Source: Symsagittifera roscoffensis
Lineage: Eukaryota; Xenacoelomorpha; Acoela; Convolutidae
Length of the DNA: 64,000 bases
Assembly (NCBI RefSeq): GCF_963678635.1
Contig: NC_087068.1
Span: 39,453,649-39,517,648, forward strand
Reading direction: 5' to 3'
Below, piece after piece: positions 53,960-64,000 of this stretch (the first letter of the stretch is position 1; each line of letters begins with the position of its first letter). The position numbers were made by a program, and so were the translations under genes. Below the pieces are notes generated by a model. That model made no database searches. It saw only the letters and a program-made list of their open reading frames with translations, and was not told where the DNA came from.

Positions 53960-54800
53960 GTGGTCGATTTATTTTTCAACTTTATCGACCAAATTTCGGT
54001 TTATTTTGACTTCCTGGACCCTACAAAAAAAGTGTTCGACTTTCTTTGACCCAGTTCAGAAACCTTTCGACTTTCTCAACCAAAATTCGATATGTTTCGA
54101 CTTTCTTGACTGTCTCGACACCAAAAATGAGTATGTTTCATTTTTCTCAACCAAAATTCGATATGTTTCTACTTTCTCGAACGACATTTTTAAAAGTTTT
54201 TTTTTGTCCGACCTCTTTAAACTTTTGATTTATCATTTTACAGTTTTCAATATCAACCAAATAGCTCACATAGTGAGACAGTTTCTATTGCGCCTTTATA
54301 AAGTTATTCTTTTTTTTGTTAATGTTTCTTTGGTACAGTCGATTAGTGGACACGGTATAAAAACTCCAAAAAACATCTGCTCGACCTATGTTTCAATTGT
54401 GCTCGACGATTGTTTTGACTGTACTCGACCTGTGTTTTGACTGTACTTGATCTGTGTTTCGATTGTGCTCGACCTATATTTCTTTCGTGATCGACGTTTA
54501 TTTTGACTTTCTCAATCAAAATTGGGTATGTTTGACTGTGCTCGACGTATGTTAAGAATTTGTCGCTCGAAATTGGGGCAGTACAACAGTGCCGAAAAAA
54601 GTTAGTTCAACAGTGCCGAAAATGAAACGTAGTTCAACAAAAATTAAACGGCGATCGCGTACAATTTTAAGTGACACTTCGGCTCTGTTGTACTTCGGAA
54701 CTGTTGAACGTCCCCAAAATTGGGTATGTTTGGACTGTGCTCGACATCTATTTTGACTGTGCTCGACCTATGTTTCGACTTTGCTCGACTTATTTTTCGA
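53960..54800 (-). mobile_element. TCGA-family minisatellite element, inverted copy
   Basis: Repeats of (C/G)TCGACC(T)ATGTTTCGACTG and GACTTTCTCGACCAAAATTCG are the reverse complements of those at 12740-12905 and 29340-29580. They occur at 53960-54185 and 54380-54800. A GC-richer block with CTGTTGAACG and GTTCAACAGTGCCG near 54600-54720 is an internal inverted pair. The 167-codon frame at 53937-54440 is made of these repeats and is not a gene. Confidence 0.7.
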
Positions 54801-55296
54801 ATTTCTCGGCTATCGAATAACATGAGTTAATTCACATAAAACTTTGGTATTTGCTTTTCAGTCGATTTTTTGTGAAGATGCTCGATTTGGAAATCAAATA
54901 TAGGAACCTGTAAAACGCTAAATTCCTCAATCGAAAATATATATTTTTTTTCAATTTGAATCTCTTCGCTTTTGTTTTCTTTGCAAATTAGGACTGAAAA
55001 TGTTGATGTGAAAATTGATAGGTGAGGAATTTTTGGTAGAAATTTTTTTCTTGCCACAGGAATCCTTAGTTTTCCTAAACGCAAAGTGTTCCCTCTGAAG
55101 CTTTAAGTTTTGCGGTAAAGTCTCAATTGATTGCAGCGGGTTGCAACTTTCTGACGGAGGTCTTTATACTGAGCTGATTTTTTGCTCAAGTTCCAGTTTA
55201 GGTTCAATTCATATCTTTAAAAAACTGAATATCAGAAACATAAACAGAAACCGAAAACCGGTTTGAATTAACTGCAATTAGATGAAAATTGACGAA

Positions 55297-55516
55297 TCAA
55301 GTTAACATCCTCCATAACCCTTCTACCCCCACCCCCACCCCCAGATAGAACAAGTTAAGATCTTCCACCCAGCATTTAATTCGCATTGAATTTGCTAAGC
55401 GCTGCATGTAAAATGCTCGAAAATGCTGAAAATTTATAACTTAGAACCAAGTTAACATCCTTCCCCCTTTTTTTTGGGGGGGGGGGGGGGGGGGGGGAGG
55501 ATGTTAACTTGGTCCA
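55297..55516. mobile_element. AAGTTAACATCC MITE (copy with long G tract)
   Basis: Left CAAGTTAACATCCTCCATAA. Right GAGGATGTTAACTTGGTCCA. Inside is a second inverted-repeat start, ACCAAGTTAACATCCTTCCC, then eight T and about 22 G, so the last 75 bases form a strong hairpin. It shares GCGCTGCATGTAAAATGCTC with the copy at 63353-63545. Confidence 0.75.
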
Positions 55517-55638
55517 ACCAAATTGACATAGTAATATATTATAATACTATATCAACTTTCAGCTTATTGCAGTTATTTCAACAGAAAATTGCCTGATTTA
55601 CCCTCTTGTTAGTTTTTGGTTTCTGTTTCTGATAACCT

Positions 55639-56352
55639 GGGTCTTATGCGTTAAACGGCCCAAAATTCAAAATTAGGAAAATAGTCAGAAATTTTATTTC
55701 AAATTGAAAACACGTAATCAACCTACAATTACTTAAGGTATTACATAGTATACGAGCCAATCAGGATTAATCTCAGTCAGGGGCGGATCTAGGATTTTCT
55801 CGAGGGGGGGGGGGGGGGGCGGATTTTCAAAAAATTTTCGAAAATTTTGACGACCTTTTTTTTAGGTCGATCAGATTGATTTTCCGAGCTCTCCCAAAGC
55901 AGTAAAAAGACACTGTTTTGGCCAAAGTTTCTGCGCCGCAGGCAATTTTTTTGAAAAAACAGGTCAAAAAAGCCGTTTTTGGGCACTTTTTGGAAAATTT
56001 TGACAAAAAAAACGCGTTTTTTCGGCGCGCGCTCCCCCCTCAAAATTAGTATATATTGGGGCCGAAGGCGCCTTTAGAAAAGTTTTAAGGTTGGTCGGAC
56101 AAAAAGGGATTTCTTAAAAAGTACCAAAGGGGGGACCCTTTGGGTTGGCAGGGGTTCGAATCCCTGAGGGAAAGGAACGTCCGCCACCCCCGCCCCCCCC
56201 CCCAAATCCGCCCCTGATCTCAGTATCAATCGAAATGGCTGACCTAGTTGCTCGAATTTGATTGGCTAATATTAGCCAATCAGGATCAGTTTCAGTTTTA
56301 GTTTTTATTTTGCTTCAATTTTGATGTTTGGGCCGTTTAACGCATAAGACCC
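55639..56352. mobile_element. GGGTCTTATGCG MITE carrying a nested MITE
   Basis: Same terminal repeats as 42270-42528 (GGGTCTTATGCGTTAAACGG). Flanked by GATAACCT on both sides (55631-55638, 56353-56360), a perfect 8-bp duplication. Its 714-bp length is explained by a 439-bp insertion with its own 8-bp duplication. Subtracting those gives about 267 bp, matching the 259-bp copy. Non-coding. Confidence 0.95.
55778..56216. mobile_element. hAT-type MITE nested inside another MITE
   Basis: Left CAGGGGCGGATCTAGGATTT followed by a G tract. Right AAATCCGCCCCTG. Flanked by ATCTCAGT on both sides (55770-55777 and 56217-56224), a perfect 8-bp duplication of the host MITE. CAG-type ends and 8-bp duplications are the marks of hAT superfamily elements. 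The 84-codon minus-strand frame within it is not a transposase. Confidence 0.95.
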
Positions 56353-56360
56353 GATAACCT

Positions 56361-57160
56361 TTCTGTTTTTTGGTTAATTACGAAATCTGCTTATTGCACA
56401 CCAGCACCTTGTAGATCTAATTGTTGTCATGTAGCTGGCTCAAATCCTTCATTCAAATACTGCAATGGGCTCAGAACCTGTGATTGAACGTAAGCAAATT
56501 TTATTTCCTTTTTTTTATCATTGCAGACATTTTCTTTTCTGCACGGGAAAACGACAATAGTGAACGCATTATATTCAGCCGTCTGTTTTTTATGCGGTAG
56601 ACCAACAAGCCGAAGGTTCATCAAGCCAAAAATATGATCACCATTCCAAGAAGCCGAAAATTAGTTTTGTTGATGCAACATAACTAGCTTGTCACTTTGT
56701 CACTGCTAGTCTGCAATTGTTACGTAATTATGATCTATTTTCGGTTTCAAAACATGGCGGATTGTAGATATGGCGTTCGTTGAACACACGCCGTTTTTTA
56801 TTTGGTTTGCAGCGAAGCGTGAGGATGAAAAAACGCGCACAAACACGTTTCATCGTTATGTTATATTGTTTGTGTATTTCTTGCGATTCAGCAAATGCTT
56901 TTTTCAACCACATGATTCATTTTTTGTAATAAACCAACACTACATTTTGAGCTTACTCAGTTTTTCTAGCTTCAAATAACAATAACATTTGGTTACCATT
57001 CAACTGAAACTTAAGAGCTTACTTAATGTTTACCAATGTCGCAAGAAATCGATGTTATATGATAAGTCAGCATCATTTTCTAAAACTTGCAAATGAAACT
57101 GCCAAGTTGAAAACATTTTAGATTTATAAAAAATTTTGTTGATCAGGTCTTTTAAAAACT
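56361..57160. other. Gene-free stretch
   Basis: Two short frames overlap on opposite strands at 56728-56979 and one lies at 56427-56624. None has splice support. No repeat end is recognised. Confidence 0.35.
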
Positions 57161-57166
57161 TTGTGG

Positions 57167-57242
57167 ACCAAGTTAACATCCTTCCCCCCAAATCCGTTTA
57201 ACCCGATCCAACTTTGGATGTTAACTTGATCCAACTTTGTTG
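57167..57242. mobile_element. AAGTTAACATCC MITE, short copy
   Basis: GACCAAGTTAACATCCTTCC faces GGATGTTAACTTGATCCAAC around TTAACCCGATCCAACTT. About 75 bases, the smallest full-ended copy of the family in this window. It lacks the GCGCTGCATG inner block, so it may be only the inverted-repeat tip. Confidence 0.65.
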
Positions 57243-58400
57243 ACCGTGACCCTACTTAATAATCACCCCTTTTAATTAGATATTTTTCCTCACTCCCCCC
57301 ACCTGCGAAGTTTTACAATTGATTTTTTGTTGACATTTTTCTATAGTTACAAATTGGGGAAAAAAGCCCAAAAGATTTAGCTAGTCGAATTTTTGACCAA
57401 TCAGAATGCAGCAGAATTAGAATTCTCAATTAGCGCTAATTTACGTTTTTTGTTTTAGGAGTGGAGATTCTGGATCTTTTTAACTATCCCCCCCCCCCCT
57501 AGGGTACCTAGCAACGATTTGCCACCCCAGAAAGAAAAAATTCAATGGTTAAGCATATGTAAATTTTGTACCTAATAACGAATCTCCCCTTTAGCAAAAG
57601 GGGGCGGGTGAAATAGTTAAAGAGACCGAGATTCTTTAGTAGCTAAATACCATAGGGGGAGATCTTTAATAGGTCCTTTTTTGAAAAACTGTTTTGGTAC
57701 AAGTATGATAGTTTGTTCCTTAAAATATAGATCGGTCCAATGAGAAAAAAATTTGCAACCAAAATTTTTGGAATTAAAATGCAATTTGCGTTTTTTGCAA
57801 TTTTCATGAAAATGGTGGGACCCATCTTTCATACCTACTTTTTCATGCTGAATTCACAATTTTCAATGTACGTTTGATCTTTTTTTTTCTCCAAGCTAGA
57901 TAGATGCACAGTGAATTATTTTCATATTCAATTTTTCTTGAATATACTTTGCTTTACGTTACATTTCATGACTAAAACAACCATCAGACTCAGCGAGTAC
58001 CGGCGTTTCTTTTGATTTGAAGACCGAGCGGCTTCGGTTTGTACCATCGGTTTTATTTGCCAATAAGTTACGCATTCAGACGTATATTTTCAGTTTATGA
58101 TCAAACTTTATTGAACCAAGAGTAAATTACTTCACCACTTATTTTCATCCATGAAACAACGCATGAGTTAAAAGCTATGCTTAACCAAAAATTGTGAAAG
58201 TCACCACGCCATACCTGAAACCAAAAACGGCCTGAACAAACGGCCTGAACAAAATAAAACCGTAAGTTAACTTTCATGCCAAAAAGTCAATCCGTGTCTT
58301 AAAATTACTTTCAAAGAAATTGATGGAAAACAGAATTATTCCAATTTTTTAACGATATTATAATTATTTTATTTGCGTCTTGACAAATTGGTAACGAAAA
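57243..58400. other. Gene-free stretch upstream of gene D
   Basis: Contains a C tract at 57488, a piece near 57500-57600 (GGTACCTAGCAACGA, AATAACGAATCTCCCC) that resembles part of the large palindrome's arm, and no supported frames. No clear promoter for gene D was found. Confidence 0.35.
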
Positions 58401-58426
58401 TTTGGTTTTTTTTTTTTTATTCCAAA

Positions 58427-59091
58427 ATGGTTCGTCTCAAACCCGCGTTCCTTCTTTTATGTTGGACAAACTTTATTTTATCAACTTGTGAACGAATTGA
58501 ACTGAATTACGGAAAAGCCACCTGTTCACACCAGTTCGAAGACCTGTTTACACTTCCATTCAGCAACTTCCGGCTTCTGAGCGATGACGTAACAAACCCG
58601 AGTGGAAATTCCCACTTTCTCAGCCAGTTCAACATCGGAAATGGGGGAGTTGTCAAATGCAATAACCCAGCGAAAAATTACTCCTCTAAATATCAATTAT
58701 GCGCGTACGACATGGATAATTTCCAACAAGTTAAAGTTGTCTTGGAAATGACTAGTCGATTTGTCCCGAGTTTTCAGTACCCGAAATACGAAGCTGCAAT
58801 TGATTCTTGCTCGCCCGGGCGAAAAATTGAAGGACTTACTAACATCAGATACGGATCAACAGAACAATACACACCTGAAGTTTACTACTATATGCAACCG
58901 AGTTCTAAAATCTTCGAACCCTTCATAGTTGGATATAACACTCTCGCGATCCGAACTGTCGATAACTGTGATGCTGGCATTTACAAATTTGACTTGCTGG
59001 TTGACATGAAAAACGCAAATGGAAGCTGGAATTATCTTTCTACTGAAATTTCAATCAACGTTGGAGAAACTGCTATCTCCAAAAACCGCAG
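58427..59091 (+). CDS. Gene D: secreted or membrane ectodomain protein, first exon
   Basis: ATG at 58427 starts a classic signal peptide (MVRLKPAFLLLCWTNFILST, then CERIELNYGK). The mature part has five spread cysteines besides the one at the predicted cleavage region, and N-glycosylation sites at NYS and NGS. It has a beta-strand-like, Ig- or lectin-sized pattern (YQLCAYDMDNFQQVKVVLEM, VGYNTLAIRTVDNCDAGIYK, DLLVDMKNANGSWNYL). The frame runs to a stop at 59123-59125. A good donor (CGCAG followed by GTTAAT) at 59092 suggests that exon 1 ends at 59091 in phase 2. No later exon was found before the window end; the 2.1-kb palindrome would lie in the intron. If unspliced, the product is 232 residues. 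I do not recognise the family; the YKF-D-C-DAGIY arrangement recalls an Ig fold (D-x-G-x-Y-x-C), but that is weak. An alternative upstream in-frame start lacks ATG. Confidence 0.7.
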
Positions 59092-59308
59092 GTTAATTTC
59101 AAGTTTTCTGATTTGTTCGAGATGAAATAGGTTTTTACTGCAAATTTGTCAGTTTCTTTTTTTCTGGTAATGACCAAAAATTTTTAATTGAAATTAAGTA
59201 CCGTGGATTTGGATTTTTTGAACAGGACCTTGCAATTTGTATTGGTTTGTTACCGGCTTGCGATAGTGGACAAAATAAAACGCAAATTTAAATTTTTCTC
59301 TCTGAAAT

Positions 59309-61411
59309 GGTGGCGTGTCACGGAGCCGAATACCCGGATAGCCGAAAAATAAATTTGTTCCCGGATAGCCGAAAAAAAAATTCGTTCCCGGATAGCCGAA
59401 AAATAAGTTCGTTCTCGGATAGCTGAAATTTTGGGTCTACTTAGCAATTACCTCCCTTCTGCCGCCTTACCCATTTCTTAATTGGGGAGGGGGGAGAGAT
59501 TCGTTACTAGGTACCATCGGGGTGAAAGAGATTCTACAAACTTACTTAAAAACGTTGTTTTCATTGTTATCATTACCCTTTCTCTACCCTTTGTTTCGGT
59601 ACCCTTTCTCTACCCATCCCCCCACACACAAACTTAGTCCGATCATTCTTCCTTCCCATTCCCTTTCCCCTCCCAATTACTTCCTCTGACTACCCACATT
59701 TACCCCCACCATGCCCCCCCCCCCGTTTTTGGGATTTTTAGTAAAAATTTTGACCAAAAAATTCCGTTTTTCAGCGCGTGCTCCCCTTTAAAATTAGCAT
59801 ATACTGAAAAATTTTAGGGTTTCTCGGCCGAAAATGGATATCATAAAACATACCAAAGAGGGACCCTTTGGTTGTTGAGGGGGTCAAATCCCTGTAGTAG
59901 TCGGACTTTTGCTATTTATTAATTCAATGAGAGCAAAAGTATTAACCAATCAAATCTCTTAAAAATGTTCGGAATTTTGTAAGCTATAACAGGCTGCGCA
60001 TTTTGTCCAATCAGAATGCGTCTCAAAATTTTCTGATTCAATTTAAATAAAACCGGAGGTATTTAGTTTTTTCGGCTATCCGGGAATGCGGCTCCGTGGG
60101 TATGCACCATTTCAAAGACCGTTTTGTTGAATAATAACTAAGACTTTCAACAATTTTTTTTTGAAATCCTCCATGAGGAAATAATCTCACCTACCCACGA
60201 TGAGATATCTTTACTTGCTTTGAAGCACTTACCACCAGTCTATTCCGGGCATGAAAAGGCTCATTTTTGTTCGATGCATTTAGTTTTTCAAATTACGTGA
60301 AATTAAAGAAACAGCCAAATTGAGTGAAGTTTTTATATCGAAAAAGTCATTTTTTTATTGCCGAGAAGGTTTCGAATCACATGAACAGCCTGTTTTACTC
60401 CGCTTACTCAAGAAAGTTCACCTCATTGAAAAACTTACTGCAGACGGAGATAACTGGCATTTGAAGCCCTGGGATAAATTGATAAGTAGTTGAAACCAAA
60501 AAAAAAATACTCTCATGGAGAATAGCTGAGAGCATTTTCTCAAGGTCGATTAAAAAATTTTGTTGAAATTATTAAGTAATATTGACTAAAATGAAATTTT
60601 GCATTTTAACTTAGAATTTGGCATTTCAGAACTTTGGTGCATACCCACGGAGCCGCATTCCCGGATGGCCGAAAAAACTAAATACCTCCGGTTTTAGTTA
60701 AATTAAATCAGAAAATTTTGAGACGCATTCTGATTGGACAAAATGCGCAGCCTGTTATAGCTAACAAAATTCCGAACATTTTAAAGAGATTTGATTAGTT
60801 AATACTTTTGCTCTCATTGAATTAATAAATAGCAAAAGTCCGACTACTACAGGGATTTGACCCCCTCAACAACCAAAGGGTCCCTCTTTGGTATGTTTTA
60901 TGATATCCATTTTCGGCCGAGAAACCCTAAAATTTTTCAGTATATGCTAATTTTAAAGGGGAGCACGCGCTGAAAAACGGAATTTTTTGGTCTAAATTTT
61001 TTCAAAAAATCCCAAAAACGGGGGGGGGGGGGCATGGTGGGGGTAAATGTGGGTAGTCAGAGGAAGTAATTGGGAGGGGGAAGGGAATGGGAAGGAAGAA
61101 TGATCGGACTAAGTTTGTGTGTGAGGGGGATGGGTAGAGAAAGGGTACCGAAACAAAGGGTAGAGAAAGGGTAATGAAAACAATGAAAACAAGGTTTTTA
61201 AGTAAGTTTGTAGAATCTCTTTCACCGCGATGGTACCTAGTAACGAATCTCTCCCCCCTCCCCAATTAAGAAATGGGTAAGGGGGCAGAAGGGAGGTAAT
61301 TGCTAAGTAGACCCAAAATTTCAGCTATCCGAGAACGAACTTATTTTTCGGCTATCCTGGAACAAATTTATTTTTCGGCTATCCGGGTATTCGGCTCCGT
61401 GACACGCCACC
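59309..61411. mobile_element. 2.1-kb fold-back (palindromic) element
   Basis: Left GGTGGCGTGTCACGGAGCCG pairs with right CGGCTCCGTGACACGCCACC. The arms match over about 800 bases: 59309-60110 and 60640-61411 read as reverse complements with few changes. The spacer is about 530 bases of non-palindromic DNA. The arms include three direct copies of CGGATAGCCGAAAAATAA-like sequence near each tip and inner boundaries CGGGAATGCGGCTCCGTGGG / CCCACGGAGCCGCATTCCCG. Flanks are TCTGAAAT and TTTGAAAT, an 8-bp duplication with one mismatch. No frame long enough for a transposase. Fold-back elements of the hAT type fit best. Confidence 0.9.
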
Positions 61412-61555
61412 TTTGAAATTTGGCACTTTGGAGAGCAAAAACCTACATTTGCGTTTTAGTTTTGTTCATTAGTTTAGGATGTGATGTTTCCACGCGGCAC
61501 TAGCCGTGAAATGTAATTAAAACCTGGCAGATTCTTAGGTTACAACTCTAGTACT

Positions 61556-61940
61556 CAGTGTTGGTCAATTTATGTCATTTTTGGAAAAAGGACGTTTAAA
61601 ATGTCATTGATGTTTAAATTGTCAAAATTAAAAACTGAGCTAAAACGTTCATTAATGAAATTCAATCATTAAGAGGACGCATACTAAATGGAAGTTTTGC
61701 AGTTTTTGCACTGTCCAAGTTGTTTCTTTTTCCGTCTTCAACCATTCCCATTGCCGAGAAAACTATATCGAGGCCGGCCGAGGTGGGAACAAGTGCAAGT
61801 AATCTCAAGCACATATCGGAGGCCGGTTTGTTATGATGTCATTTATGACACGAGAAAATAACACGCTATTTCTGACAGACGTTTTAAACAGTGTTTAAAA
61901 CATGTTTAAAACGTACTGTGTTATTAAAGGACCAACACTG
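61556..61940. mobile_element. 385-bp hAT MITE with CAGTGTTGG ends
   Basis: Left CAGTGTTGGTC. Right GGACCAACACTG. Flanked by CTAGTACT on both sides (61548-61555 and 61941-61948), a perfect 8-bp duplication. CAGTGTTGG-type ends are well known in animal hAT elements. The interior has a GC-rich patch (GGCCGGCCGAGGTGGGAAC) and no frame. Confidence 0.93.
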
Positions 61941-62265
61941 CTAGTACTCATTTGAAAGTATGGACTTGTCATTGGTCTTGAGTCCCATTTAAAAAGTTTG
62001 GAATTGTAGTCTCGCTAAAAGTTTTGAAATTTACTTCAAGAGGATAAAAACAAAAGGAAAAGTTGTTAACATATGTAAATAGGTACTCTCTTGGTTTTTT
62101 CCAAAAAATTGGTATTATCAAAGATATAAATTGGCAAAACCTTTGGAGCAGCAAATTTTTTTTAAAGGATAATATAAAAGCATGTTATAAAAGCACATTG
62201 GACAGTCCTATTTGCAATCTTGCTCTCATCCATCGCAAACAAGGTAAAAAACGGAGTGCGGTCTG

Positions 62266-62459
62266 TGTTTAGACAACCGCGTATTCATACTCGTCAGTAA
62301 GCAGAGAATTACCATATTAGCCAATCAGAACCGAGATGAGAAAGCAAATTTACGAAATAGATAATTATTAATTATTCATTTCTTCCTTGTCTCGGTTCTG
62401 ATTGGTTAATACAGTATTTGTCTAAATACTGACGAGTCTGAATACGAGGTTGTCTAAAA
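62266..62459. mobile_element. ~194-bp palindromic MITE
   Basis: TTTAGACAACCGCGTATTCA with TACTCGTCAGTA faces TACTGACGAGTCTGAATACG and AGGTTGTCTAAA. The inner halves (AGCCAATCAGAACCGAGATG and TCTCGGTTCTGATTGGTTAA) also pair, so nearly the whole element is a hairpin around a TA-rich centre. The target duplication is unclear. Confidence 0.8.
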
Positions 62460-63350
62460 ACTGCTACGTAACCAAAAAAAAACAATAGACCGAGGAAAGT
62501 TCAGTATTCGGTTAACTGTTTTATCAATTTATTTTAATATAAGAATTTATTTGACTGCGTTATAAATGCGGGATGGCATCCCTCATGCTCGAGGGACCCA
62601 ATGCTTGAAATTAGTTTGAGCTTACTTTCAGCCAATCAGATATGAGTATTCAAAATCTCAAAGTTAATCGCGATAATCTCAAAGTAAAAAAATAAATCCA
62701 GGCCATTAGTGTTAATATTGACCGATTAGATAATAAGCAGATGAATTTTCAAGACTGAAAAAATCTTATGAATTTGAACTCATAAATCTTGATGTTTATC
62801 TGAATAGTATTACGGTTGCAAACCGCAATTAGTAATATTTTTATTTATTTTCCACTGATTTAATACGTTTTTGTTAATATTGACTTCAATTTAGTGAGAA
62901 AAGCATTTAACCAATAGGAACGCTTAGCGATTTTGATTGGTTGAAATTTTTCAAGCATTCGGTCCCCCAAGCATGAGAACCCTCCCCATATAAGCGGCAT
63001 TGAAACTTTTGCTTGCTCTGATAGAGAACCAGAAAAATTGACGCAATTTTTTTATGTGGATCAAATGAGTTTTCCTGGTTAATTTCAGGCATAACTCAAA
63101 ATTGAAACAGAATTAAAATTTTGTTTTCTAAGATTTCACAGTTTTTCAAATATTTTTTCATTTTGGGGAAATATCGCAAAGTTCTTGATGGTGCATTTTC
63201 AATGTCGCCTAGTATACCAGGGACCACTTTGGATTTTTTACACTTAAACGTTTTTTGTCTCATTTTAGCTGTTTTGTTTCTTTTTCTTGTTGTTTTCTAA
63301 CTAAGGCAATTTCTACTTCAAAAACAAAAAACCACTGGAAAACTTGGGGA
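62460..63350. other. Gene-free stretch
   Basis: Contains a piece with GGTCCCCCAAGCATGAGAAC near 62962 facing ATGCTCGAGGGACCCAATGC near 62585, and AGCCAATCAGAT near 62630. It may be an old MITE of about 400 bases (62570-62990), too decayed to delimit. The 61-codon minus-strand frame there has no support. Confidence 0.35.
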
Positions 63351-63352
63351 AA

Positions 63353-63545
63353 AAACGGATCAAGTTAACATCCTCCCCCAAATAGACAAAGTTGAAATCC
63401 TCCACCCCAGCGTTCATTTTAATTTAAATCTATTTAGCGCTGCATGTAAAATGCTCTATTCTGATTGGCTGAAAATCCGAACTCAGAACCAAGTTAACAT
63501 CCTCCCCCCTAAACGGATTTAAAGGGGAGGATGTTAACTTGGTCC
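63353..63545. mobile_element. AAGTTAACATCC MITE, complete copy
   Basis: ACGGATCAAGTTAACATCCT at the left and AGGATGTTAACTTGGTCCG at the right. The internal GCGCTGCATGTAAAATGCTC and TGATTGGCTGAAAATCC blocks are followed by a second hairpin, AACCAAGTTAACATCCTCCC facing GGGGAGGATGTTAACTTGGT. About 193 bases. No duplication is certain. Confidence 0.75.
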
Positions 63546-64000
63546 GAAAAAAAACAATTGTAAAATTTATTCCTAAATCATTGTTGTCAGATAATTTTGA
63601 ACTATTTGTACAACAACCGGCTATTTTTTTTCGGATTTCAAAGAAAACGGAGTATTTATGCTTGGTCTGATTTTTTTATTCAGTCAATTTTCGGCGGTCG
63701 AAATAATTGTTTTCACAACAAATGTTTTAGCAAAAAATACCCCATTGAAGATATCGACTACCTGACATCAAATGTAAAAAGATAGTTTACCTCAGATCAT
63801 TTTTTGTAAAGTGCTGAGAGTTTGAAAATTGCCAATTTGGCCATCCTCTGGACTAATTTATGAGCTTTTTGAAGGTTTTATTCATAATAGGAAAACGCGA
63901 TTTTATTTGTGTTCAGTTTTTTTTTAATTTTCCGTCTCTCTCTATGCATTAAAATGCACTCCAGCACCAGCGGTCAACATACAATCAAAAAATGAACATG

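Overview
The window is AT-rich animal (metazoan) nuclear DNA. It has spliced genes with long introns, microsatellites, minisatellites, an LTR retrotransposon and a dense crowd of short non-autonomous DNA transposons. I cannot name the species. An animal-type lysophosphatidylcholine acyltransferase (LPCAT) and RS-rich or coiled-coil proteins argue for an invertebrate with a repeat-inflated genome. Most of the 64 kb is not coding, and most open frames over 60 codons are chance or repeat-derived.

Layout. 1-2.9 kb: tandem array of a ~0.77-kb unit whose minus strand carries an exon-like frame, mostly broken. 2.9-16.4 kb: no convincing gene; a diverged ~1.37-kb duplication, a 48-bp minisatellite, two copies of dispersed family Y, a TCGA-type minisatellite, a ~0.63-kb element with terminal inverted repeats, and a palindrome. 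16.4-25.4 kb: two spliced coiled-coil genes on the + strand, about 160 bp apart (gene B complete in view, gene C with unresolved 3' part). Transposon copies and a long (TA)n(TG)n tract lie in the introns of gene C. 25.5-30.7 kb: a hAT-type MITE, tandem and inverted repeats, a tRNA-like fragment and a 1.5-kb TCGA-repeat element. 30.8-32.1 kb: a 24-bp minisatellite that stays open as an octapeptide-repeat frame.

32.4-48.3 kb: the best-supported gene, an LPCAT of the LPCAT1/2 type, with ten exons whose phases all agree. Its second visible intron holds a decayed Ty3/Gypsy-type LTR retrotransposon (33.56-39.31 kb) with both LTRs. Other introns hold copies of families X and Y and hAT-type MITEs. 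The N-terminal exon(s) were not found.

48.9-52.5 kb: about three diverged ~1-kb tandem units, the first interrupted by a 1.03-kb TIR element. 53.9-54.8 kb: an inverted copy of the TCGA-repeat family. 55.3-57.3 kb: MITEs, including one MITE nested in another with perfect 8-bp target duplications for both. 58.4-59.1 kb: the first exon (or whole frame) of a secreted, N-glycosylated protein of unknown family. 59.3-61.4 kb: a 2.1-kb fold-back palindrome flanked by an 8-bp near-perfect duplication. 61.5-63.6 kb: three more small MITEs.

There is no operon-like pathway linking the genes. LPCAT works in phospholipid remodelling at the ER or lipid droplets, while genes B and C look like structural coiled-coil proteins of unknown function. 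Coordinates of genes are read from splice signals and phase; transposon ends are exact only where target duplications are quoted.
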